DNA of 8,345 nucleotides from Acidobacteriota bacterium (lineage in GTDB: Bacteria; Acidobacteriota; Vicinamibacteria; Vicinamibacterales; 2-12-FULL-66-21): positions 1 to 8,345 of the forward strand of contig JACDBQ010000251.1 of assembly GCA_013694845.1 (NCBI GenBank). The letters are read 5' to 3'. Under the pieces are notes generated by a model, which did no database searches, was not told the DNA's origin, and saw nothing but the letters and a program-made list of their open reading frames with translations. This document shows positions 1 through 7,800 of this stretch, in pieces (the stretch's first letter is position 1; every line of letters begins with the position of its first letter). A program made the position numbers and the translations under genes.

Positions 1-1474
1 TCCTCAGTCGACTGTGTCTATAGCCATACAGGAAATAGAACCCGATCCCGATCACCATCCAGAGGATCAGTCGTTCCCAGGTGCTCCACGGCAGGCTGAC
101 CATCAGGACGAAGCTCACGGCCGCCGAGAGCAGCGGGAGCAGCGGTACCATCGGCATCCGGAAGGGACGTGGAAGATCGGGCCGTGTGCGCCGCATCACG
201 ATGATGCCGAGCGACACGATCACGAACGCCATCAACGTGCCGATACTCACCAGGTTCCCCAGCGTGCCGATCGGGGTCAGGCCCGCCGCGACCGCCACCA
301 CCCCGCCGGTCACGAGTGTCGATATGTGCGGCGTGTGGTACCGCGGGTGGACCTTGCCGGCCCATGTCGGCAGCAGTCCATCGCGGGACATCGCAAGAAA
401 GATCCTCGGCTGAGCGAGCATCATCACGACCATGACCGAACTGAGGCCGGCGAGCGCCCCCACGGTGACGAGGATCTTCACCAACGCCATCGCTCCTTCC
501 CACGACGTGCCTGATGCCCTGTCGGCCGCCGCCTGGATCGCGATCACCAGCGGAGCGGGTTCGTTCAGCATCGCCTTGTAGGGGACCAGGCCGACCATCA
601 CGCCTGACACGAGCACATAGAGGGTCGTGCATATGGCGAGCGACCACAGAATGCCGATCGGCATGTCCCGCTGAGGATTCTTTGCTTCCTGCGCCGAGGT
701 CGAGACCGCGTCGAAGCCGATGTAGGCGAAGAAAATGACACCGGCTCCGCGCAGGATGCCGCTCCACCCGTACTCGCCGAACACGCCGGTGTTCTCCGGG
801 ATGAATGGACGCCAGTTGGCCGGGTCGATGAACATCGCACCGGCGCCGATCACGATCAGCACGACCACAACCTTGATGACGACCACCACGGAATTCACCG
901 CCGCCGACTCCCGCACGCCGAATATCAGCAGCGCGGTCACCGCCAGGGTGATGAGCACCGCGGGCAGGTTGAAGACGGCGGTGACTGGATCCGCGCCGGC
1001 AGCATTCACCAGGGTCCCCGGAGCCGCGCTCAGCGCCGCCGGGAAAGGGATTCCCAGTTGCCCGAGCAGGGTCATGAGGTTGCCCGACCACCCCACCGCC
1101 ACGGTCGCGGCGCCGAGGGCGTACTCGAGGATCAGGTCCCAACCGATGACCCACGCGACGAATTCGCCGAGGGTGGCGTAGGCGTAGGTGTAGGCCGACC
1201 CGGAGACCGGCACGCTGGCGGCGAACTCGGAGTAGCAGAGCGCCGCCAGTACGCTGGTCAGGCCGGCCAGGACCATCGAGATGACGATCGCCGGGCCTGC
1301 GTTGGCCGCCGCGGCCTGACCGGTGAGCACGAAGATCCCCGTGCCGATGATTGCGCCGACGCCAAGCATGATGAGCTGCCCTGCGCCGAGCACGCGTTGC
1401 AACCCTCCGGCGCCTTCGCGTCCAAGCTGTTCGTCCTTGATCTGTTCGATGGATTTGGTGGCGAGAAGTGACAT
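1..1474 (-). CDS. APC-superfamily amino-acid permease (cationic amino-acid transporter-like), C-terminus cut by window edge
   Basis: Inner-membrane secondary transporter of the amino acid-polyamine-organocation superfamily, probably importing an amino acid by proton symport; the substrate cannot be read from sequence. The frame is open from the ATG at 1474 to base 1 (491 codons) with no stop, ending in GYRHSRLR, so only a few residues are likely missing. Family signatures are visible: TM1 with the unwound substrate-binding motif GAIIGTGIFVLTG (about residues 40-52), the TM6 stretch FFAYIGFDAVSTSAQEAKNP (about 248-267), and the loop QPRIFLAMSRDGLLP (about 355-369). About twelve hydrophobic segments are present. 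The N-terminus (LLATKSIEQI, then GLQRVLGAGQL) matches the cytoplasmic lead-in of bacterial CAT-like members, supporting this ATG. No good Shine-Dalgarno precedes it; the 13 bases upstream are GC-rich. It is divergent from the regulator at 1592. The family call is firm, the substrate open. Confidence 0.93.
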   Translation of the reverse strand, partial: MSLLATKSIEQIKDEQLGREGAGGLQRVLGAGQLIMLGVGAIIGTGIFVLTGQAAAANAGPAIVISMVLAGLTSVLAALCYSEFAASVPVSGSAYTYAYATLGEFVAWVIGWDLILEYALGAATVAVGWSGNLMTLLGQLGIPFPAALSAAPGTLVNAAGADPVTAVFNLPAVLITLAVTALLIFGVRESAAVNSVVVVIKVVVVLIVIGAGAMFIDPANWRPFIPENTGVFGEYGWSGILRGAGVIFFAYIGFDAVSTSAQEAKNPQRDMPIGILWSLAICTTLYVLVSGVMVGLVPYKAMLNEPAPLVIAIQAAADRASGTSWEGAMALVKILVTVGALAGLSSVMVVMMLAQPRIFLAMSRDGLLPTWAGKVHPRYHTPHISTLVTGGVVAVAAGLTPIGTLGNLVSIGTLMAFVIVSLGIIVMRRTRPDLPRPFRMPMVPLLPLLSAAVSFVLMVSLPWSTWERLILWMVIGIGFYFLYGYRHSRLR

Positions 1475-1591
1475 GGGGCCGAGTGTGGCCGGAAGGGCGC
1501 CCGGTGTCTTGAACGAGCCGTCAAGCGGCCCCAAGAATTGTTTAAGTTCTTCTTAAGGCGCGATAGCATTCGAATTTCGCTCCATTCCAGA
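1475..1591. promoter_or_regulatory. Shared intergenic control region of divergent permease and regulator genes
   Basis: These 117 bp separate the two divergent start codons and must hold both promoters. The centre (about 1531-1580) is markedly more AT-rich than the flanks and contains the tandem TTAAG repeat listed separately. Towards the regulator, a weak sigma70-like pair can be drawn (TTTAAG at 1541-1546, 17-bp spacer, TAGCAT at 1564-1569). Towards the permease, TTGACG (1524 back to 1519) resembles a -35 box, but no AT-rich -10 lies at the right distance. Neither start has a recognisable Shine-Dalgarno. Near the permease start there is a GGGCGCCC palindrome at 1495-1502. That the region is regulatory follows from gene arrangement; the individual boxes are guesses. 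Confidence 0.6.
1541..1557 (+). promoter_or_regulatory. Operator-like tandem repeat, TTAAG with 11-bp period
   Basis: The sequence TTTAAG-TTCTT-CTTAAG gives two copies of TTAAG (1542-1546 and 1553-1557) starting exactly 11 bp apart. Tandem half-sites spaced by about one helical turn are the usual target of OmpR/PhoB-family winged helices, and the adjacent gene encodes such a domain. Two weaker elements, CCAAG (1531-1535) and TCAAG (1521-1525), continue the same phase at 11 and 10 bp. Because CTTAAG is self-complementary, the core also reads as an inverted repeat. Binding by the neighbouring regulator is inferred. Confidence 0.45.
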
Positions 1592-3775
1592 ATGCCGCTC
1601 GATACTACGCCCCCGGTTACGACCACCCGGGCTCGCCGTCCCGAGCTGACTTTCGGCCCTTTCGTCTTCGATCCCAACAGGCGGCTGCTCCGTCGCGACA
1701 ACCTGGAGGTCCCGCTGCCGCCCCGAGTGCTGGGGGTGCTCGAGATCCTCATCGGCCGGGCGGGTGACGTCGTGCCCCGGCAGGAGCTCACCGACACGGT
1801 CTGGAAGGAGGCGTTCGTTACCGATACGTCGCTGGCCGAGGCCGTCAGTTACCTTCGCCAGGCCATAGGGGACGATTCGCAGGCCCCGACCTATATCCAG
1901 ACGGTCCATCGGCGCGGCTACCGGTTCGTCTCACCGGTGTCGGAGGTTGCTCCGGGCGCGACTGACGCATCGCCGATCCCTGCCGCCTCGGCGGCAAAGG
2001 ACGAGCCGGTCGATCCGTCCATCATCAAGGAGCTTCTGCCGTGGAGCATCGCCGCTGTCAGCGTTGTGGCTGCCATCAGTGCGCTCTGGTTCGCCACCGT
2101 TCAGAAGCCGTTCGTGCCACCGATCGTGAAGATTGCAATCGACCTGCAACCCGGGCGTGAATTCGACCGGCGCGCGCCGGCGCTGGCCGTCTCGCCGTCG
2201 GGGTCTCGAGTGGCATGGTCCGCATGCGGGAATGATCGGTGTCAGCTGTTCATCCGGGAACTGGAAACGTTTCAGGAGCGAGAGATCGCCGGCACCCAGG
2301 GCGCGGCGGCGCCATTCTTCTCGCCTGATGAACTGTGGCTGGGGTTCTTTGCGGACGGAAAGGTGAAGAAGGTGTTCCTGCGCGGCGGTTCACCCCTGAC
2401 GCTGACTGAAGCCTCTCAGCCGCTCGGCGCCGCCTGGATGCCCGATGGTCGGATCGTGTTCGCGGGTTCCGCCGCCGGCGGCCTCATGAAGGTCAGCGAG
2501 CACGGAGGAGTTCCTGAAGCGCTGACCACCCCGATCGCCGGCCGGGGTGAGATCGCGCATGCGTTCCCCGCCGCTTCACCAGGGGGCGACGCGGTGATCT
2601 TCACGGTCCTGACCACGCCCGCGGCGGACGTCCCGGGGCGACTGGCCCTGCTCCCGTACACCAGGGGTGCTTTGCGCGCTCCATGGCGAACGATCGTCGA
2701 ACGAACAGAGATCGGCGCTTTCGTAGGCGGCGAGTACATCGCGTTCACGAGGGACGGCGCCGTCCACGCCGTTGCATACGATGCACTGCGGCAGGTAGTC
2801 GCGGGCGCCGATCAGGTGATCCAGCAGCAGGTGCTGGCTCCCCATATCGCCGGATCGTCGTCAGGGGCCTTTTTCGACGTCGACATTCATTGGGCCTACC
2901 CCGCGACCCCGTCACCGCCAGCGTGGACCTGGGATCTTGCGGAGGCCGCGTCGACCACCCTGCCAATGCTCCGCGAAGCCAGGTTATCGCCTGACGGGCG
3001 CAGCGTGGCGGGTGTGGTGACCGAAGCATCCTCGGAAGTCTGGACCGCCAGCCTGGATCGTGGAACGAGCACCCGGCTGACCTATTCGTCCCCGAGCGTA
3101 CGCCCCGTCTGGAGCGCCGACGGATCCGAGGTGTTCTATGCGTCACGGCGGGCTGGCGCATTCGAGATCTGGGCGCGTCCAGCCACCGGGGGAGACGAGA
3201 GACGGATCCTCGCCCGCGAGGAGCGCCACGTGTTCCCCTCATCCGTCTCGAGCAACGGCACGCTGGCCTTCGTCGAGAGCGGCGGGACCACCAAGGCAGA
3301 CATCGGTGTGCTGCGCTCTGGCGAGACGACACCTGGACCGCTGCTGCGCGCGTCCACCTTCGATGAGATCGCACCGGCGCTTTCACCCGACGGCCGCCTT
3401 CTCGCCTACCAGACCGATGAGAGCGGGCGGTGGGAGATCAACGTGATCCGGCTGGACAGCGGGAGGCACAGCGTGGTCTCGACCGGGGGAGGGATCCACC
3501 CGTTCTGGTCATCGGACGGCAAGGCGCTGCTCTTTGAGCACGACGCGGAGTTGATGGTGGTGCCGGTGTCCGAGGCCGGCGACGCGAAAGGCCAGGCCAG
3601 CCGCCGGCTCTCGCTCGAAGGAGCCTCGCCCGTCGGCGTCGCGCCCGATGGGAGGATTCTTCTCCATCGAGGGCGGGATGCCCACATCCGGTCGGACGGC
3701 GCCATGTTGACCCTGCAGTGGATTCAGCACCTGCGCCGGACGATGGCGCCGCCGGCGCCTGCAGCACCCCGCTGA
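1592..3775 (+). CDS. Membrane-anchored winged-helix transcriptional regulator with PD40/TolB-like beta-propeller
   Basis: One-component, CadC-like regulator of 727 aa. Residues about 18-115 form an OmpR-type winged helix (Trans_reg_C): LTFGPFVFDPNRRLLRR opens it, the recognition-helix region is DTSLAEAVSYLRQAIG (78-93), and the wing is YIQTVHRRGYRFV (101-113). A Pro/Ala-rich linker leads to one transmembrane helix (about 150-170), which should leave the DNA-binding domain in the cytoplasm and the rest outside. The outer part carries about ten PD40-type blade motifs, for example APFFSPDE (240), AAWMPDGRIVF (280), ARLSPDGRSV (463), RPVWSADGSEVFY (504), APALSPDGRLLAY (594) and HPFWSSDGKALLF (636), probably a six- to eight-bladed propeller. 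The only two cysteines are C212 and C217, in the first blade. The ATG at 1592 was chosen because it sits just before the domain; the frame extends upstream only to a TTG at 1538 through promoter-like DNA. No clear ribosome site precedes it. The signal and targets are unknown; the divergent permease is an obvious candidate target. Confidence 0.9.
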   Translation: MPLDTTPPVTTTRARRPELTFGPFVFDPNRRLLRRDNLEVPLPPRVLGVLEILIGRAGDVVPRQELTDTVWKEAFVTDTSLAEAVSYLRQAIGDDSQAPTYIQTVHRRGYRFVSPVSEVAPGATDASPIPAASAAKDEPVDPSIIKELLPWSIAAVSVVAAISALWFATVQKPFVPPIVKIAIDLQPGREFDRRAPALAVSPSGSRVAWSACGNDRCQLFIRELETFQEREIAGTQGAAAPFFSPDELWLGFFADGKVKKVFLRGGSPLTLTEASQPLGAAWMPDGRIVFAGSAAGGLMKVSEHGGVPEALTTPIAGRGEIAHAFPAASPGGDAVIFTVLTTPAADVPGRLALLPYTRGALRAPWRTIVERTEIGAFVGGEYIAFTRDGAVHAVAYDALRQVVAGADQVIQQQVLAPHIAGSSSGAFFDVDIHWAYPATPSPPAWTWDLAEAASTTLPMLREARLSPDGRSVAGVVTEASSEVWTASLDRGTSTRLTYSSPSVRPVWSADGSEVFYASRRAGAFEIWARPATGGDERRILAREERHVFPSSVSSNGTLAFVESGGTTKADIGVLRSGETTPGPLLRASTFDEIAPALSPDGRLLAYQTDESGRWEINVIRLDSGRHSVVSTGGGIHPFWSSDGKALLFEHDAELMVVPVSEAGDAKGQASRRLSLEGASPVGVAPDGRILLHRGRDAHIRSDGAMLTLQWIQHLRRTMAPPAPAAPR

Positions 3776-3822
3776 CGCCGCATGGGATGTGCGTATGATG
3801 CGATCGCCAATCCAGCCCCTGT

Positions 3823-4887
3823 TTATCCTGCCACTGTGCGTGCCGCCGCGATGCGCTCGTCGACCGGCGGATGTGTGTGGAACAGCCACACCGCGGCGCG
3901 CGACGGGCTCTCCTCCGCCAGATTCTGCGCACCCAGCCGTCGCATTGCACTGACGAATGCATCGCGCTGATCCGTGAGCGCAAGGGCGAACTGGTCGGCC
4001 TTGCGTTCGTGTCGGCGCGAGAACGCGTTCATCATGGGCGTGGCGGTAAGCGTCACCGCGCCGCCCACCAGCAGCAGGAGTGGAAGCCCGGCGACGTCGG
4101 CAGGGCCGCGCAGTCCGAGCGGCGCCCACAACCTATCGACTGCAGCGCCGGCGAAGTAGCATGCGGCGAGCAGGACCGCGAGCTCCAGCGCGATTCCCTT
4201 CGGTATATCGCCGTGGATGTGGTGCGCAAGCTCGTGCGCCAGGATCACCTCGATCTCGTCCTCGCTGTATTCCGCGAGCAGCGTGTCGGACAGGAGGATG
4301 CGCCGAGTCGCGCCAGAACCCACCAGCGCGGCATTCGCCCGGCGTGTTCTGTCCCCCAACCCCCACTCGTAGACTCCGAGCACCGGAACTCCGGCGCGTT
4401 GCGACAGCGCGAGCAGCCGGGTCGTCAGGGCCGGGCGGTCGAGCAGCGTGAACCGGTAGAACAGCGGTAGCAGAACGATGGGTGCGAGCTTCGCGAGAAG
4501 AACCGTCACGCCTGCCCCGATGAACGCCGTCGCAAGCCACCACCACTCGGGTAGCCACGCAATGAGCGCGTAGACCACCTCCGCGGCCACGAGTGCGAAC
4601 CCGGTCGCGAGCCCGAAGGCTTTCGCGTGGTCCCTGAACCACGCGGAGACCGGCTCCGACGACAGCTCGTAGCGACGTTCCAGGACGAAACCGCGGTAGA
4701 ACGCCGCGGGCAGTGCGATCCCCTCGTTCACGACCGCCAGCAGCAGCACGTAGACGGCTATGGGCAGCGAGGGGCGGAGCCACAGGAACCCGGCCACTAA
4801 TCCGACGCTGGTGGCGAGCGACACCACGCCTGCGCGCCTTTTCAGACGGTGATACTTGGCCGACTTCGGCTCATTCACGGGCCTCAC
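3823..4887 (-). CDS. M48-family (Ste24/CAAX-protease-like) integral-membrane zinc metallopeptidase
   Basis: Membrane-embedded zinc endopeptidase of 354 aa, probably for membrane-protein quality control or processing; bacterial substrates of this family are mostly unknown. The zinc site is complete: HELAH at 218-222 (ligands H218 and H222, catalytic E219), with a likely third ligand E294 in RRHERKADQF (291-300). Near the C-terminus FHTHPPVDERI (336-346) matches the conserved HPP element of the family. Hydrophobic segments lie at about 20-37, 42-62, 91-112, 116-145, 234-252 and 265-282. The region LPAAFYRGFVLERRYELSS (59-77) resembles the Ste24 N-terminal domain, but the protein is shorter at its N-terminus than typical Ste24 enzymes. 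The start at 4887 is GTG; an in-frame GTG at 4878 is better placed behind a GGAG (4890-4887) and would give 351 aa. It follows smc by 10 nt on the same strand and converges with the regulator. The family is certain, the exact start is not. Confidence 0.93.
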   Translation of the reverse strand: MRPVNEPKSAKYHRLKRRAGVVSLATSVGLVAGFLWLRPSLPIAVYVLLLAVVNEGIALPAAFYRGFVLERRYELSSEPVSAWFRDHAKAFGLATGFALVAAEVVYALIAWLPEWWWLATAFIGAGVTVLLAKLAPIVLLPLFYRFTLLDRPALTTRLLALSQRAGVPVLGVYEWGLGDRTRRANAALVGSGATRRILLSDTLLAEYSEDEIEVILAHELAHHIHGDIPKGIALELAVLLAACYFAGAAVDRLWAPLGLRGPADVAGLPLLLLVGGAVTLTATPMMNAFSRRHERKADQFALALTDQRDAFVSAMRRLGAQNLAEESPSRAAVWLFHTHPPVDERIAAARTVAG

Positions 4888-4890
4888 TCC
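4879..4890 (-). promoter_or_regulatory. Candidate ribosome-binding site of the M48 gene, favouring the GTG at 4878
   Basis: On the minus strand, GGAG at 4890-4887 lies 8 nt before the in-frame GTG at 4878, a normal Shine-Dalgarno spacing, and overlaps the alternative GTG start at 4887. The first GTG has only GGGTGGA directly abutting it. The true start may therefore be three codons further in. Both options lie within about 20 nt of the smc stop, so ribosomes finishing smc could reinitiate here. Confidence 0.4.
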
Positions 4891-4897
4891 ACCCGGG

Positions 4898-7800
4898 TCA
4901 GTTGAGTTGCACCGAGATCAGCTTGGAGACCCCGGGCTCCTCCATCGTCACGCCATACAGACGATTCGCAATCTCCATCGTCTTCCGGTTGTGCGTGATC
5001 AGGATGAACTGAGTGTGGTCCTGCATCCCCTGGAGCATCTCGACAAATCGACCAATGTTCGCGTCATCGAGCGGTGCGTCGATCTCGTCGAGGAGGCAGA
5101 ACGGGCTGGGACGGTATTTGAAGATGGCGAACATCAGCGCCATCGCGGTAAGGGCTTTCTCACCGCCCGAGAGCAGTTGCACGCTCTGGAGCCGCTTGCC
5201 CGGCGGTTGCGCGATGATGTCGATGCCGCTCTCGAGTTGATCGTTCTCGTCGAGCAGGATCAGCCCCGCCTTGCCACCCCCGAACAGGGTGGTGAAGGTC
5301 CCTTCGAAGTTCTGATTTATGACGGCGAAGGCCTCGCGGAACCGTTCCTTCGTCGTGTTGTCGATTTTCTTGATGGCCTCGCCGGTGGCAGCGATCGCGT
5401 CGACGAGATCCTTTCGCTGCGCGGTGAGGAAGGTGTGACGCGACTCGAGATCATCGAACTGATCGATCGCCATCATGTTCACGGCGCCCATCCTGTCGAT
5501 CTTTGCGCGCAGGTCGGCCACCATCTCGTCGGGCGTCATGGTCCCTGTTTCCGCCGGCTGCGTTTCGAGCGCGCCCGCGCCGCCGACGCCGTCATCTTCC
5601 ACTTCGGCGGCTTCTGGAGCATCGTCGACCGGTTTCGGGCTCGCGAGCAGCCCTTCCCGTTCGAGTTGATCGACTTCGGCGGCCACCTCGTCCAGGGTCG
5701 CCTGGACAGTCTCGATACACGAGGAGGCCAGGTGCGTCAGGTCCGCTTCGGCTGTCGCGCGCTCGACGTCGAAGCGCGCCACTTCAGCGCGGACCCCCTC
5801 GAGCGTTCGCCGGGCGTCGCGGATGATCAGTTCCTGCTGCTCGAAGGTCGCCCGGAGCGACTGTGACAGTTCGTCGGCGATCCGCACCTGCACCCGGAGC
5901 TCGTCGAAGGTTCTCAGGTCGGCATCGAGGCGAACCTCCGAGGCGACGATCGATTCGCCGAGCTCCTTGCGGCGTGTGTCCGCGCGCTGGAGGTCCTCGC
6001 GCCGACGCTCGACCCGGTGCTCGAGCTCGCTGGCCGCTTCCGCCAGCCGGTGGATCTCGATTGCCAGCCCGCTCGCCCGCTCCACCAGGGCCGCGTGCGC
6101 CGCCTTGGCTTCGGCCGTCCTGGCGCCTTGGGCCTGCATGGCTTCGCGGGCCTCGAACAGCTGGCGCTGCGCCGTGTTGAGCTGTTCGTCGGCCGTCCGC
6201 TGCTCACCTTCGATGCGCGCGATCGATTCCCGCGCCTCATCGTGGCGCGCTTCCTGCACCCTGCGCTCCTCGTCCAACGAACGGCGCTCGGTGGCAATCT
6301 GTTCCTGTTTGCGTCCGATTCGACCGGCCGCCTCGCGGGCGCCGGTGATCTGCAGCTCGTAACCTACGACCGATTTTTCCTGCCGGTGGAGCTCCCCCTG
6401 CAACGAGAGGATTGCTGATTCGGCTCCCGCGATCACGACATCGAGCTGCGCGATATCGGCGCGAAGCCTCTCGACCACGCCACGCTCTGCGTCGCCGCGT
6501 TGTCGAAGCTCCTTGATCTCGCGCTTCGTCGTCAGGATGCCACGCGCCTCCGCACGCGCGCCTCCCTCCACGACCTGGAGGCCGCGGAACACGTCGCCTT
6601 CGGAGGTGGCGATAGGGGCCGTGGCGGCTGACGCGGCGGACCGGGCGGCGGCGTACGAGGACGCAATCCACATGTTCGCGAGTGCCGCCCGAATGGCCTC
6701 GTCCGCAGGCCCCGTGACGCGCGCGATCTGGGCAACCGGTATCAGTCCGGGCGCGGACGGTCCCACGACCGAGGCGTTTCCGGCGGATGCCACCAGAAAA
6801 CCAACCCTGCCTGCCTCCCTGGTCCGGGCGAAGTGCAGACCGGCCTCCGCGTGATCGTGGGTCGGAACGACGACGTGCTGGAGGATGTCGCCGAGACATG
6901 CTTCCACGGCGCGTTCGTAGCCGGTTTCGACTTCCAGGAAATCGGCGACCGACCCCATCTGAGAGACGTCGTCCTGCGATTCGGCCAGGACGAGGCGCGC
7001 GGCATCACCGTATTCCGCCCGTGCGGCAGCCAGCTCTTCGAGCGAGTGCAATCGACCGAGCAGCCCGGCGAGCTCGTGCTCGCGTGTGCGATAGTCGCGA
7101 CTACGCTCGTCGCGATCGGCGCGGGCGCCGGCGAGCTCCGACTCGCGCATCGCGCGGTCGAGGCGCAGCGAGTCCATCGCGTCGCGCGAGCGCGCCATCG
7201 CATCCTCGGCTGCCGAGCGTTCCCGAGCCGCGCGCTCCGATTCGACGCGCAGGTCGGAGCTTTCGATCTCGAGCTTGTTCAGGTGCTCGGTGATCCGGGT
7301 CCGGGCGGAAGCCGCGTGCTCCATCGCGTGCCGGAGCGCCGTCGCGGCATTCACCGCTGCGAACACCTCGCTGCGGGCCGCTTCGACATCAGACTCGAGG
7401 CCCTCGATGCCGCGCTGAAGGTCTGAATAGGCCCCGTCCTCCGCTTTCATGGTTGCCGCGGCTTCGGTTCGTTCGGCCACAGCCTTGGACTGGGCGTCGC
7501 GGCGCGCCTCGAGCTCGAGCCGGGCCGGCTCGCGGCGGGCCTCGAGCGACTGGACTTCCTGCTCGATCTCTGTCGCGGTCCGCGTCAGCGTTTCCACCTG
7601 CTGTTTGTCGAACACGATCTGCTGCTGGAGGCGGCCGATCTCGAGCTCACGGGCGTGAGCGGTTTCACGCGCGGCGGTGGTGGTCGAGTCCGCTTCGGTC
7701 AACTCCAGGCGCAGGCGCTCGAGCGATGCTTCGACTTCGACCAGGTGGGCCGCCGCGGCAGCCTCACGCTCTCTCGCGTTGATCAGCCGCGTCCGGGCGG

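Noticed and set aside
14..514. His/Asp/Arg-rich plus-strand open frame resembling a metal-binding protein
   Set aside because: The His and Asp richness is the antisense reading of hydrophobic and GC-rich permease codons; it overlaps conserved transporter sequence completely.
18..1154. 378-codon minus-strand open frame inside the permease gene
   Set aside because: It is frame-shifted relative to the real permease, is rich in Arg, Gly, His and Asp, and has no membrane segments. The true permease frame lacks a stop inside the window, so it is easy to overlook.
1538..1591. An 18-residue N-terminal extension of the regulator starting at a TTG
   Set aside because: It runs through the AT-rich, repeat-bearing promoter region, has a rare start codon and no ribosome site, and the winged helix needs no extra residues.
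3776..3822. Possible bidirectional terminator between the convergent regulator and M48 genes
   Set aside because: The 47-bp gap shows only a short GCGATCGC palindrome (3800-3807) and no stem-loop followed by a T-run on either strand.
4856..5866. 336-codon plus-strand open frame opposite the 3' part of smc
   Set aside because: It lies wholly antisense to the conserved Smc hinge-distal coil and head. Its sequence has no recognisable domain and its openness follows from GC-rich codon bias on the other strand.
6833..7426. 197-codon plus-strand open frame opposite the Smc hinge and coiled coil
   Set aside because: Antisense shadow of a well-conserved protein with no domain or ribosome-binding support.
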